46,965 nt of DNA from an uncultured Sphingomonadaceae bacterium (lineage in GTDB: Bacteria; Pseudomonadota; Alphaproteobacteria; Sphingomonadales; Sphingomonadaceae). The stretch covers positions 1-46,965 of the forward strand of contig CAJXSN010000018.1 of the NCBI GenBank assembly GCA_913060895.1, given 5' to 3'. Positions within the stretch are counted from its first letter, which is position 1. The number at the start of each line of letters is the position of its first letter. Shown here one piece after another: positions 25,875 to 34,619 of this stretch. The notes beneath the pieces are model-generated. The model ran no database searches and had not been told where the DNA came from. It was given only the letters and a program-made list of their open reading frames with translations. Made by a program: the position numbers and the translations under genes.

Positions 25875-25881
25875 CCTGCAG

Positions 25882-26361
25882 CTATTCCGTCGCAGATGAC
25901 GTGTCGGCCTCGGCGGCTGTTTCTTCCGTGCCTTGCTGCGCCTGCCACCGCTCGCGCTGCGCTGCTTCGGCGGCCTCTGCGGCGGCGCGGTCGGCTGCGG
26001 CTTCGGCTTCGATGGCATCGACATCCATGCCCGATGCGCGGCCAAGTGCGCGGTACATTTCGCGTTTGCGCTCCTCGCGCTGGGCAATCAATTCGGCAAT
26101 CTCGTCTTTGCGTTTCTGATTTGCGATATTTGCGGCGCGGATTTCCTCGTCCGTGCGATCAGGCGCGAAGGACGTGATGTAGGTCACTTCCGGGCGAACG
26201 GGCGGGCCTTTAACGCTTTCCTGCGTAAAGGCGAAGATTAACACGGCGGTGGCCGCGAAAGACGCGAGCAGGATCGGGACGCGATAGGGCTGGGGCTTGC
26301 GGAATTCGGTCCAGAAATCCGCCGCAGCCGGGGCCGGATTGAAGCGCGATATGAGTGACAT
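25882..26361 (-). CDS. Small single-pass membrane protein of unknown function
   Basis: About 159 residues; no family recognised. One hydrophobic segment (PILLASFAATAVLIFAF, about residues 29-46) is followed by a periplasmic or cytoplasmic tail that becomes a long, alanine/glutamate-rich charged helix (QKRKDEIAELIAQREERKREM and AAAEAAEAAQRERWQ), probably coiled coil. ATG 26361 starts MSLISRFNPA; an earlier in-frame ATG at 26406 is possible. It precedes ribD by 7 nt and should be cotranscribed with ribD-ribE, which gives no clue to function. Confidence 0.75.
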   Translation of the reverse strand: MSLISRFNPAPAAADFWTEFRKPQPYRVPILLASFAATAVLIFAFTQESVKGPPVRPEVTYITSFAPDRTDEEIRAANIANQKRKDEIAELIAQREERKREMYRALGRASGMDVDAIEAEAAADRAAAEAAEAAQRERWQAQQGTEETAAEADTSSATE

Positions 26362-26438
26362 TGTGCCAAGATAGGAGCAGAAGCCGCGACGCGCCAGTGC
26401 GAACACCGCCGGGTCAGTCGTAGCGCGGCGGTATTTTC

Positions 26439-27248
26439 TTAATTGTATTCGACCGTAATTGGCACGCGTCCCCGCAAGTCCCCGCCATTTCCGATCGTGT
26501 CGGTCATCGTAAGTTTGCCTGTGAAGCTGAATTCCAGCGTGCCGCTGTTGTCGAGCCGGGGCATGATGGGCAGGCTGGTGCTAAATTCGCGCAATTCGGC
26601 AATTCCCCCACGCGGATCGCGCATGGTTATCCGGTTCGGAAACGACACCTGAACTTCGCTGTTCGGTATCCCGATCACCGTGGCGCGCCCCACCATCGAA
26701 ACGCCTCCGTAATCGTCCAGCCCGCCAGCGGTGATTTTCTGCCCGCTTTCCAGATCGAGCAGGACGCTGGAATTGCCATTGCCCAGCCGGATCAGGCGGC
26801 CGAAATTGATCTCATTCTGGATAAACAGTTCGGGCGCGCCTGTGTTGCCGCCATTTCCGCCATTTCCGGTTCCGTTGCCACCACCATTATTGTCGGAGCC
26901 ATCTCCGCAGGCCTGGCCGTTGCCATTGCCGATCGTACCGTTTCCGTTACCTCCGCCGACGCCGTTGCCACATCCCGATTGCTCGGGGCCGCCGTCGCCT
27001 TCATCGGTTCCTCCATCGTTCGGCCCACCATTTCCGTTGCCGTTTCCGTTATTGCCTCCGCCGCGACCGTTGCCATTGTTGGCGTTCTTCTGGGCACGTT
27101 CTGCAGGGGCAGACAGCCAGTCCTCCGACGTTGGTTCGGTGCTCTGCTGTGTCTCGCACCGGCCGCAATCGCGCTGAGCCTGTAACGCGGATGGCGCAAT
27201 GAGTAGCGCGATGGGCAAGTGTGCCAGCAGCAAGAAACGGGAAGTCAT
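26439..27248 (-). CDS. Secreted DUF4402-domain protein with Asn/Gly-rich repeat region
   Basis: 269 residues. A signal peptide ends near ALQAQ (about residue 25). Residues about 55-140 are a low-complexity Gly/Asn tract (NGNGNG, GGGNG, NGGNGG), and residues about 142-269 form a DUF4402-like beta domain that ends VPITVEYN. DUF4402 domains occur in secreted or surface-attached proteins of Gram-negative bacteria, and their function is not established. It lies 77 nt upstream of the small membrane protein. The repetitive DNA makes this region prone to assembly or replication slippage. Confidence 0.8.
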   Translation of the reverse strand: MTSRFLLLAHLPIALLIAPSALQAQRDCGRCETQQSTEPTSEDWLSAPAERAQKNANNGNGRGGGNNGNGNGNGGPNDGGTDEGDGGPEQSGCGNGVGGGNGNGTIGNGNGQACGDGSDNNGGGNGTGNGGNGGNTGAPELFIQNEINFGRLIRLGNGNSSVLLDLESGQKITAGGLDDYGGVSMVGRATVIGIPNSEVQVSFPNRITMRDPRGGIAELREFSTSLPIMPRLDNSGTLEFSFTGKLTMTDTIGNGGDLRGRVPITVEYN

Positions 27249-27305
27249 CGCATAATCATAGCTGAATACGGTAAATCGATGCTTAAGGCGTCAGGCGCGG
27301 TGCAA

Positions 27306-28040
27306 TTACCCGAACGTGCTGAACAGTGTCTGCCCATGATCGCGCAGCCAGCGGTCGGCTTCAGGCAGGTCCGGCCCGAACAGATTGGCCAGCAAGGCGT
27401 GGAACGCCGGCGAGTGGTCAAAATGCACGCGGTGCGCGGTTTCATGCGCAACAACCGAGCGGCGCACATGATCGGGCGCTTGCACCAGCCGCCAATTCAG
27501 CCGCATGGTCCCGTCGCTGGCACAGCTGCCCCAGCGGCGGCGCGCGGTGCTGAGCGATAATGGTGGCGGAGGCAGATTTACCTTTATGGAAAAGTCGGCC
27601 GCATCGGTTTCGAACAAGGCCACTGCTTCTTCGCGCAGCCAACGTTTCAAACGTGGCTCTATGCTGTGTTCGGGGCCACCCAGATAGATCTGCTCATGGT
27701 CGGCGACAGCTCGGCGCGGGGCCTTGGCCGACCATTCGATGGCCAGCTCCCGCCCGCGATACTGGATTGTCCCGCCGGGAACGGGGGCAACCCGTGCGGG
27801 GCGTTTAGCCAGCTGCGCATTCAGCCATTCAGTCCGGGATCGGGCAAAATCGAGGGCATCGGCTGTTAGTCCCCATCGCGGAATAGTGACCTTCACACTC
27901 TCCCCGTCAGGGGCAAGGCGTAGCGTCAGGCGTTTTGCTGTCGGGTGGCGGATAATGGCAATCGGCAGTGTTCGGCCGCCCAGCACCAGAGTATGCGCAG
28001 CAGGCTCCTCCGTGCCATTGCGCCAGAGCCAATCGATCAC
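27306..28040 (-). CDS. SprT/YgjP-like (DUF45) metallopeptidase
   Basis: About 244 residues from GTG 28040, whose GTGA overlaps the upstream gene's stop (28037-28040). The active-site motif HETAHRVHFDHSPAFHALL matches zincin HExxH plus a third His, after the family's RRRWGSCASDGTMRLNWRL segment. It is a relative of the island gene at 8194-8895 but clearly a different protein. It ends a three-gene operon of SCO1, YcgN-like and this protein. Confidence 0.87.
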   Translation of the reverse strand: MIDWLWRNGTEEPAAHTLVLGGRTLPIAIIRHPTAKRLTLRLAPDGESVKVTIPRWGLTADALDFARSRTEWLNAQLAKRPARVAPVPGGTIQYRGRELAIEWSAKAPRRAVADHEQIYLGGPEHSIEPRLKRWLREEAVALFETDAADFSIKVNLPPPPLSLSTARRRWGSCASDGTMRLNWRLVQAPDHVRRSVVAHETAHRVHFDHSPAFHALLANLFGPDLPEADRWLRDHGQTLFSTFG

Positions 28041-28492
28041 TGGTCCGATCCGTTTTCCGACCAGTCGACGATATGATGCTCCAGAGGACCTGCCTTGTCC
28101 TCGCTCACTACGCGGCCAGCCACGCCTGTACCGCGCAAATGCACGGCCTCGCGGTCTCCGCTGATCAGATAATGCCATTCAGGCAAAGGATCGCCATCTG
28201 CCCGCAGGCGATAGGCGCAGGTGTCGGGCAGCCAACGCACATCTTCAACGATTTTCAGCGTCAGGCGCAGGCAATCGGGAACGGTCGCCTTGCGGTTCGC
28301 ATAATCGGAGCAACGCGCAGTGTCTGTATCCAGCAGGGTACAAGCGACATTCGTGTCCTCGATTGCACCGGTATCCCAATCTTCCATTTTGTGAAGACAG
28401 CAGCGCCCGCATCCGTCGCACAGCGCTTCCCATTCGCCCTCGGTTAGATCGGCCAGTGGGCGCTGCCAGAAACGGTCTCTTAGCGCACCCAT
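28037..28492 (-). CDS. YcgN/UPF0260-family cysteine-cluster protein
   Basis: 151 residues. It has the family's cysteine pattern, CDGCGRCCLHK near residue 26, then ACTLLDTDTARCSDYANR and PDCLRL, suggesting a metal or iron-sulfur site. The biochemical role is unknown. Its start overlaps the end of the SCO1 gene by 13 nt and its stop overlaps the next gene's start by 4 nt, so the three are one transcript. Confidence 0.88.
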   Translation of the reverse strand: MGALRDRFWQRPLADLTEGEWEALCDGCGRCCLHKMEDWDTGAIEDTNVACTLLDTDTARCSDYANRKATVPDCLRLTLKIVEDVRWLPDTCAYRLRADGDPLPEWHYLISGDREAVHLRGTGVAGRVVSEDKAGPLEHHIVDWSENGSDQ

Positions 28493-29079
28493 TTGGCCAG
28501 CTCTTGTGCCACCGCCTCCGCGCCCAGATCGGTAGGCAGAGTGGTGATGGGCAACCCGTCGGGGCCGAACAGATAAGTCACATTGGAATGGTCCATAAGA
28601 TAGCCGCCGCCGGGCGCATCTTCGCCGCGCGAATAATAAACGGCAAATTTTTTCGCGGCAGCACCAATTTGCTCTGCCGAACCGGTCAATCCCAGTAACC
28701 GCGGATGGAATGCATCGGTAAATTCGGCGACGACTTCCGGTGTATCGCGTTCAGGATCGATTGAGATAAACAGCGGTTGGATTTTTGCGCCTAACTCTGG
28801 CTCAGCTTGCTCGAATTCGCGTAGGCCTGCCATCGCCCGCTGATTATCGGTCGGGCATATATCGGGGCAATAGGCATAACCGAAATAAACCGTGCGATAC
28901 TGTCCGTCGAAATCGGAGAACCTTACCTTGTCGCCCGTTTCGGCCACCAGCTCGAAGTCCCCGCCAATCGTTGCGCCTTGCAATGGCGGTTCGCCGGACG
29001 CGGCATCTGTCTGCGGCGAACAAGCTGCCAGGGCAAGTGCAGTGAACCAGGCGAAACAGGTAATAGGACTTTTGGTCAT
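28480..29079 (-). CDS. SCO1/SenC-family copper chaperone lipoprotein
   Basis: Delivers copper to the CuA site of cytochrome c oxidase or handles redox in the periplasm. 199 residues. A lipobox (LALAAC, Cys20) marks it as a lipoprotein. The thioredoxin fold carries the copper-binding CPDIC (Cys71, Cys75) and His164 in LMDHSN. It is the first gene of the operon with the YcgN-like and metallopeptidase genes. The divergent ankyrin gene starts 100 bp away. Confidence 0.92.
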   Translation of the reverse strand: MTKSPITCFAWFTALALAACSPQTDAASGEPPLQGATIGGDFELVAETGDKVRFSDFDGQYRTVYFGYAYCPDICPTDNQRAMAGLREFEQAEPELGAKIQPLFISIDPERDTPEVVAEFTDAFHPRLLGLTGSAEQIGAAAKKFAVYYSRGEDAPGGGYLMDHSNVTYLFGPDGLPITTLPTDLGAEAVAQELAKWVR

Positions 29080-29178
29080 GGCGGACAGGTTCAGGCTTTG
29101 CTAATTGGGTTTGAACGAAAAGAGATGGCGTGGGCACATTTCCCACGCATTATGTGGTCGAATATGGGGCATTATACA

Positions 29179-29829
29179 ATGAGTGCGCAGGCACCTTTCC
29201 GGAAAATTCAACTGGGCATCGCGGCGGGCATTAGCCTGGCTATGCTGCCTGTTTCGTTTGCTGCGATGACAGCGCCTGCTTCAGCGCAGGGGATGTTTTC
29301 CGATGGCTACCAGTTCCTGAAACTCGTGAAAGAACGGGACGGAACGAAAGTCACGAATCTGCTCGATACTCCTGGCCAGACCATCATCAACACCCGCGAT
29401 CTGACGTCCGGCGAAACCGCAGTCCATATCGTTGCTGCGCGGCGTGATGCAGTGTGGATCAAATTCCTGACCGATCGCGGGGCCAACCCCAATATCGCCG
29501 ATGTGAAAGGCGTCACCCCGATCATGATCTCCGCCAATCTGGGCCATCTTGACGGCGTTGCGGCGCTGATCAATGCCGGCGCGCGGGTCGATGTCGCCAG
29601 TACTGCCGGGGAAACGCCTCTGATGGGCGCTGTCCACCGACGCGATGTTGCGATGGTCCGCCTGTTTCTGGCAAACGGCGCTGACGCTGATCGCAACGAT
29701 AATTCTGGGCGGTCGGCGCGCGATTACGCCGAATTGATTGGATCGAAACGTCTGGTGGATGAATTTACTGCTGCCGACGAAGCGCGGTCAGGCACCGGGG
29801 AACAACGAACCTACGGCCCTAGTTTCTGA
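29179..29829 (+). CDS. Secreted ankyrin-repeat protein
   Basis: 216 residues. A signal peptide ends at APASAQ (Ala36/Gln37). Residues about 75-205 hold three to four ankyrin repeats (GETAVHIVAARRD, GVTPIMISANLGHLDGVAALINAGA, GETPLMGAVHRRD, DNSGRSARDYAEL). The likely location is the periplasm; the partner is unknown. I chose ATG 29179, with GGGG 9 nt upstream, over earlier in-frame starts because it gives a normal signal peptide. The COQ9 gene follows 3 nt after the stop. Confidence 0.85.
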   Translation: MSAQAPFRKIQLGIAAGISLAMLPVSFAAMTAPASAQGMFSDGYQFLKLVKERDGTKVTNLLDTPGQTIINTRDLTSGETAVHIVAARRDAVWIKFLTDRGANPNIADVKGVTPIMISANLGHLDGVAALINAGARVDVASTAGETPLMGAVHRRDVAMVRLFLANGADADRNDNSGRSARDYAELIGSKRLVDEFTAADEARSGTGEQRTYGPSF

Positions 29830-29832
29830 TCC

Positions 29833-30510
29833 ATGATCGAGAACCCTGAAAATTTGACGCTGCCTGAACTTCGCCTCGCTCTGGCCCCTGCCATCGCTGA
29901 CTCGGCGATTTTCGACGGGTGGAGCGATGATGCCTTGCAGATGGCGGCGGAGATCGAGGGAGTCGATCCCGCTGTGGCGCGGCTGGCCTTCAAACGGAAT
30001 GCAAAGTCCAGCGGCGCTATGGCGATGATCACCGCCTGGATCGAAACGATCGACGCGCAGATGATGGTTGAACTGCCGAAAGACGAATTGGCCGGACTTA
30101 AAATCCGCGAGCGCATTCGTGCGCTGGTGGCGTTCCGCTTGGAAGCGGTGGAGGGTCGGGAAGAGGCTCTGCGCCGGGCAATGTCGATAATGGCCATGCC
30201 GCAAAATGCACGACTTTCGCTTAAAACCGGATGGAACAGTGCCGACCTGATGTGGCGACAGGCGGGTGACGAAGCGACCGATTACAATCACTATACGAAG
30301 CGCGCGATTCTGGCGACGCTCTACGCCTCTGTTCTGACCAGCTTCGTCAATGACGAGAGCGAAGGCAAAGTGGCCACGGCGGAGTTTCTGGATCGGCGTA
30401 TCGACAACGTGATGCAGTTCGAAAAGGTAAAAGGACGTTTTCTGAGATCCGATCGTGAAACATTCAGCGTCACGCGCTTTCTCGGACGGTTGAGGTATCC
30501 CGCACGCTGA
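29833..30510 (+). CDS. coq9: COQ9-family ubiquinone biosynthesis protein
   Basis: 225 residues. The COQ9 family binds ubiquinone intermediates and supports the hydroxylase COQ7 in mitochondria and alphaproteobacteria. The C-terminal helical domain shows the family features NHYTKRAILATLYASVLTSFVNDES and RFLGRLRYPAR. It lies 3 nt after the ankyrin gene and may be cotranscribed with it. Confidence 0.88.
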   Translation: MIENPENLTLPELRLALAPAIADSAIFDGWSDDALQMAAEIEGVDPAVARLAFKRNAKSSGAMAMITAWIETIDAQMMVELPKDELAGLKIRERIRALVAFRLEAVEGREEALRRAMSIMAMPQNARLSLKTGWNSADLMWRQAGDEATDYNHYTKRAILATLYASVLTSFVNDESEGKVATAEFLDRRIDNVMQFEKVKGRFLRSDRETFSVTRFLGRLRYPAR

Positions 30511-30553
30511 TCAGGAGCAGGGCCTGAAGAACGGATGTCTGGATCAAGCCTCT

Positions 30554-30572
30554 ATTGATAATCACTTGCAAT
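30554..30572. promoter_or_regulatory. Possible Fur box upstream of feoAB
   Basis: ATTGATAATCACTTGCAAT is an imperfect 19-bp dyad about 29 bp before the feoA ATG; six of nine arm positions match. Fur normally represses feo operons under iron-replete conditions. No clear promoter boxes were identified around it. Confidence 0.45.
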
Positions 30573-30600
30573 ATCGCGCTCTGCATGGCAGCATGCATTC

Positions 30601-30852
30601 ATGAGCCTTGCCACCCTGAAGACCGGCCAGACGGCCATTATCACTGATATTGACTGGACTTGCCTTGCGCCCGGCGATGCCAAGCGATTGCGCGCTCTGG
30701 GGTTGGATACCGGGGCGGAAGTCGCTGTGGCTTATCGCGGTGTTTTCGGTGGAGCCGATCCGCTGGCGATCACCATTGGTCGCACGACCGTGGCCCTGCG
30801 CCGCAATCACGCAGCGGCGATGGCTGTTCAGCCGACCGCCCGTTCTTCTTAA
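30601..30852 (+). CDS. feoA: Ferrous iron transport protein A
   Basis: 83-residue SH3-like protein that assists FeoB. The sequence is of normal size with the FeoA pattern LRALGLDTGAEVAVAYRG and VALRRNHAAAM. The ATG at 30601 follows a likely Fur box. feoB starts 21 nt after its stop; no feoC is seen. Confidence 0.92.
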   Translation: MSLATLKTGQTAIITDIDWTCLAPGDAKRLRALGLDTGAEVAVAYRGVFGGADPLAITIGRTTVALRRNHAAAMAVQPTARSS

Positions 30853-30873
30853 AACTATCAGGACGCAGTCCAA

Positions 30874-32718
30874 ATGACCGAGCCGCGCCGCGTTGCCCTT
30901 GTCGGCAATCCCAATGCAGGCAAAAGTGCGCTGTTCAACAAACTGACCGGTGCGCGGCAGAAAATTGCCAATTATCCGGGCGTTACGGTGGAGCGCAAAG
31001 CCGGCCGCTGGGCGCTGCCTTCAGGGACCAATGTCGAACTGATCGATTTGCCGGGCAGTTATGCTTTCGATGCATCCAGCCCGGACGAAGAGGTTACGCG
31101 CAAAGTGGTGCATGGCGAATTTCCCGGCGAGGCCGCGCCCGATGCGCTGGTCATCGTGCTGGATGCAGCCAATCTGGAACAGCATTTGGTGTTTGCGCAG
31201 GAAGTGCTGGCGCTGGGCCGCCCGACCGTGGTCGCGCTCAACATGGTCGATCTGGCGGAACGGGATGGACTGACTGTCGATCCGGCTGCCTTGTCTCAGG
31301 CGCTCGGGGTTCCCGTAGTATCGACGGTAGCCGTGCGGAAGCGCGGATTGGAAGATCTGGTAGCTGCGGTCGACGCGGCTACGGCAGAGGGCTCAGCCCT
31401 AAACGCGCGTCCGCAAACCGATCTGATAGAGCGGCGTCTGGCAGCCAAGAATATCGCGAAAGGGGCGATTGTCTCTCGCACCCCGGGCCACCGTGTCCGC
31501 TCCGGCCTGGACGGGCTGCTGCTGCATCCATGGCTTGGCCCGATCATCCTGTTTGGATTGCTCTTCGTGGTTTTTCAGGCGGTGTTCGCTTGGGCGGATC
31601 CTTTTATCGGGCTGATCGAAGGAGGGACTGAAATCCTTGCCGGATGGGTCACGGCGATCATGCCTGAAGGGTTCTTCCGCGACCTGTTGACCGAGGGTGT
31701 AATTGCGGGTGTCGGCTCTGTCGTCGTATTTCTGCCGCAGATTGTCATCCTGTTCGCCTTTATCCTCGTGATGGAAGCAACCGGATATATGGCCCGCGCG
31801 GCCTTCCTGATGGACCGGCTCATGGCTGGCGTGGGCCTGTCAGGCCGTAGTTTTATCCCGCTTCTGTCCAGCTTCGCCTGCGCCATTCCCGGCATTATGG
31901 CGACCCGCAGCATTGCCGATCCGAAGGACCGGCTGACCACCATTCTGATCGCTCCGCTGATGACATGTTCTGCCCGCCTGCCGGTCTATGCTGTCATCAT
32001 CGCCGCCGTTATTCCTACCACTACCGTCGGCCTAGGCATCGGTCTGCAGGGGCTGGTGCTGTTTGCGCTCTATATTGCCGGTATTGTCGGGGCGATGTTC
32101 GTAGCCTTGGTGTTACGGCGTACGGTTACGCAGGGTCAGGCATCGGGCTTCATTATGGAGCTGCCGCGTTATCAGTGGCCAGCGCTAAAGGATCTGTTGA
32201 TCGGCCTGTGGCAGCGGGCATGGGTCTTCCTGCGCCGTGCTGGTACCATCATCTTTGCTGCCACGGTAATTCTATGGCTGCTGCTGACGTTCCCTAAGGC
32301 TGAGCCGGGCGAAAGTCAGCTGGACGCCAGCTTCGCTGGACAGCTCGCCACCGGATTGCAACCGGTGTTCGAGCCGGTCGGCTTTAACCGCGAAATGACT
32401 TTGGCCCTGATCCCCGCGATGGCCGCGCGCGAAGTAGCTGTCTCCAGTCTGGCGACCACTTATGCAGTCGAAGCGGACGGCGAGGAAGAGACGGAAGCCG
32501 CCCTGCGCGATCAGATTGCCGCGCGCTGGAGCCTGCCAACCGCACTGGCTTTTCTGGCGTGGTTTGTCTTCGCCCCGCAATGTCTCAGCACTATCGCTGT
32601 GGCCCGGCGCGAAACTAATGGGTGGAAATGGCCGCTCTTCATGTTGGGCTATCTGTTCGCGCTCGCGTATGTGTTCGCGGGAATCACCTACTGGAGCGCC
32701 CTCGCTCTGGGGTTGTAG
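30874..32718 (+). CDS. feoB: Ferrous iron transport protein B
   Basis: Inner-membrane Fe(II) importer with a cytosolic GTPase. 614 residues. The G1 motif GNPNAGKS (11-18), the G2 region NYPGVTVERK, G3 DLPG (about 52-55) and G4 NMVD lead into a membrane part with eight or so hydrophobic segments, including two gate regions (ILFGLLFVVF, SFACAIPGIMATR). The family length is usually 600-770. A 13-nt gap separates it from ssb. Confidence 0.95.
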   Translation: MTEPRRVALVGNPNAGKSALFNKLTGARQKIANYPGVTVERKAGRWALPSGTNVELIDLPGSYAFDASSPDEEVTRKVVHGEFPGEAAPDALVIVLDAANLEQHLVFAQEVLALGRPTVVALNMVDLAERDGLTVDPAALSQALGVPVVSTVAVRKRGLEDLVAAVDAATAEGSALNARPQTDLIERRLAAKNIAKGAIVSRTPGHRVRSGLDGLLLHPWLGPIILFGLLFVVFQAVFAWADPFIGLIEGGTEILAGWVTAIMPEGFFRDLLTEGVIAGVGSVVVFLPQIVILFAFILVMEATGYMARAAFLMDRLMAGVGLSGRSFIPLLSSFACAIPGIMATRSIADPKDRLTTILIAPLMTCSARLPVYAVIIAAVIPTTTVGLGIGLQGLVLFALYIAGIVGAMFVALVLRRTVTQGQASGFIMELPRYQWPALKDLLIGLWQRAWVFLRRAGTIIFAATVILWLLLTFPKAEPGESQLDASFAGQLATGLQPVFEPVGFNREMTLALIPAMAAREVAVSSLATTYAVEADGEEETEAALRDQIAARWSLPTALAFLAWFVFAPQCLSTIAVARRETNGWKWPLFMLGYLFALAYVFAGITYWSALALGL

Positions 32719-32731
32719 CTAGGAATTTTAC

Positions 32732-33271
32732 ATGGCCGGGTCACTCAACAAGGTAATGATCATCGGAAATCTGGGTGCCGACCCGGAAGTCCGCAGTTTC
32801 TCCAACGGTGGCAAGGTCTGCAACCTGCGCATCGCCACGTCCGAGAATTGGAAAGACAAAAACACCGGTGAACGTCAGGAACGCACCGAGTGGCACACGG
32901 TAGCGATTTTCTCCGAAGGTCTAGTCAACGTTGCCGAGCGCTTCTTGAAAAAGGGCAGCAAGGTCTTTGTCGAAGGCCAGCTGCAGACTCGCAAATGGCA
33001 GGATCAGCAGGGTAATGACCGCTATTCGACCGAAATCGTCCTGCGCGGCTTTAATGGCACGCTGACGATGCTCGACGGAGCCGGTGGCCAAGGTGGCGGC
33101 GGAGGCGGAGGCGGAGGCTACGGCGGCGGGTCTGGCGGTGGCGGCAATTATGGCGGTGGCCAAGGTGGCGGTGGCTGGAATCAGGGCGGCGGAGGAAACG
33201 GCGGTTCCAGTGGTGGTGGTTCCGGTGGCGGCTCCAACTACGACGATCTGGATGACGACATCCCGTTCTGA
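32732..33271 (+). CDS. ssb: Single-stranded DNA-binding protein
   Basis: 179 residues. An OB fold (1-110, [21 protein letters not shown] through [15 protein letters not shown]) is followed by a Gly/Asn-rich linker (about 115-170) and the acidic tail DDDIPF that recruits replication and repair proteins. The linker is highly repetitive at DNA level (33091-33240). A Rho-independent terminator follows at 33300-33340. Confidence 0.96.
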   Translation: MAGSLNKVMIIGNLGADPEVRSFSNGGKVCNLRIATSENWKDKNTGERQERTEWHTVAIFSEGLVNVAERFLKKGSKVFVEGQLQTRKWQDQQGNDRYSTEIVLRGFNGTLTMLDGAGGQGGGGGGGGGYGGGSGGGGNYGGGQGGGGWNQGGGGNGGSSGGGSGGGSNYDDLDDDIPF

Positions 33272-33299
33272 TGCAGGATACAATCGGCAGAAGGTTTAT

Positions 33300-33340
33300 T
33301 GAGCGGCCCGCGTACCACGCAAGGCCGCTCAGTCCTTTTT
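33300..33340 (+). terminator. Rho-independent terminator of ssb
   Basis: TGAGCGGCC (33300-33308) pairs with GGCCGCTCA (33323-33331) around a 14-nt loop, then GTCC and a T run (33336-33340). It reads in the ssb direction. The right arm includes the stop codon of the convergent YceD-like gene (33329-33331). Confidence 0.85.
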
Positions 33341-33871
33341 CAGGGCCTCCAGCATATGGGCCAGCGGCCCTCGCGAGCCTTCCTCGATCAGGCCGGCTTT
33401 TTTGCGCACGGCATCGGCCTTCGGCCCCTCGGCGTAGGGATCGATAGCCAGCGACAGGGTCTGCGCGACAGCTTCGCCGATATCGATTGTGTCGCCTTCA
33501 TACTCGATCTCGTCCAGTTCCTCGCGCTCCAGCTCGATTTCTATCGGTTGGTCATCATCGGCGGGGCTGGCTTTGCTCGCTGGCACGAACACCAGCGTGA
33601 TGTCCTCAGAAATGGGGACCGGAAAATCTTCTCCCGACACGGCGCAGCTCTGGACAATATCAGCCTGCATGGTGCCCAGTGCGCGGACCTTATCGCCGTC
33701 GCGGTGCAATGCTATTTCGGCAATCAGCGCAGGTATCGACGGTATGCCGAAGCGCGTGGCCAGGGCTTTGCGCTCTGCTTCTGCAGGTTTCACCAAGACG
33801 GGTCGGGCGTCGATATGGCGTAACTGGATAGGCCTCGAAAGTTCTGGTTCCGGGTGCTTCCTGTCAGTCAT
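33329..33871 (-). CDS. YceD/DUF177-family protein
   Basis: 180 residues. DUF177 proteins are linked in many bacteria to 23S rRNA maturation and ribosomal protein L32 (rpmF often lies next to them). The sequence shows the DUF177 features QADIVQSCAVSGEDFPVPI and DIGEAVAQTLSLAIDPY. Its ATG overlaps the stop of the upstream gene in the sequence ATGA (33868-33871). No rpmF is next to it here. Confidence 0.82.
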   Translation of the reverse strand: MTDRKHPEPELSRPIQLRHIDARPVLVKPAEAERKALATRFGIPSIPALIAEIALHRDGDKVRALGTMQADIVQSCAVSGEDFPVPISEDITLVFVPASKASPADDDQPIEIELEREELDEIEYEGDTIDIGEAVAQTLSLAIDPYAEGPKADAVRKKAGLIEEGSRGPLAHMLEALKKD

Positions 33872-34383
33872 AATTGCAGCTCCGCATCCAGCAAGTGGTG
33901 ATAGGGCATCCCGTTCATCACGATTGAAAGTCTACGGACCTTCACTGCCACGCATTCTGCCGAGCCACCTTCGTTGAATGTAATATTGCGGTCCATCGCT
34001 GCGGCCAAGGCTGTATCGCCATCACGCAGCCCTTCGCGCAGCGCGCCAGTGCGACCGCCGAGGGCACTGACCAGATTGCCTACTTTCTTGCCCACCGTGG
34101 GATCGCCAATGCCTGCCTCGCGCAATTGACCTTCCATATCTTCGACAAATAATTCGGTCAGCCTTGCACTGGACGGAATGGTGTCAGGGTCCTGTTCGAA
34201 CCGCAGCATAGCCAGTGCCACCATCGTGCTCAGCACGTCGAAGCGGCCTTCCAGCGTATCAGCCACCTTGCATTCCGCATACCATGCCGGATCGCGCGCA
34301 AGGCGCACAAGCCGGTGCCAAAGTGGGCGGATTTCCTCTTTCGGATCGGGCGCGCGGGAAAACAGTTTGGAGAAGAAGGACAT
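33868..34383 (-). CDS. Ubiquinol-cytochrome c chaperone (CBP3/UQCC1-like)
   Basis: About 171 residues. The family helps assemble cytochrome b of the bc1 complex. The alpha-helical sequence has WHRLVRLARDPAWYAECKVADTLEGRFDVLSTMVAL and LRFEQD. I chose ATG 34383; an ATG at 34401 gives six extra residues. It overlaps the YceD-like gene by 4 nt, so both are expressed together. Upstream lies a 236-bp divergent promoter region shared with the lipoprotein gene. Confidence 0.82.
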   Translation of the reverse strand: MSFFSKLFSRAPDPKEEIRPLWHRLVRLARDPAWYAECKVADTLEGRFDVLSTMVALAMLRFEQDPDTIPSSARLTELFVEDMEGQLREAGIGDPTVGKKVGNLVSALGGRTGALREGLRDGDTALAAAMDRNITFNEGGSAECVAVKVRRLSIVMNGMPYHHLLDAELQL

Positions 34384-34619
34384 GAGGCAGCATTGCTCCA
34401 TTGAAAGGTAAGTTTTGCAGGCCGTTCATCGGCAATTCAATGCAAAGGCAGCAGGGTTTGGCAGTCTACTAAGGTGATTGCGATACCGGCATACATTGCC
34501 AGCGGCGCGATGCACCCGTAAGGCGGGCTTAACACCATATAGGCCGACCGGCTGCCCGCTTAAAGACGGGCCGGGGATGGCATTGACTGACGTACGGATT
34601 GGCAAGGATCGATAGCGTG

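Noticed and set aside
26800-27110. Possible CRISPR or tandem-repeat array
   Set aside because: The repetition is codon-level (Asn/Gly tract) inside an intact reading frame, with no spacers.
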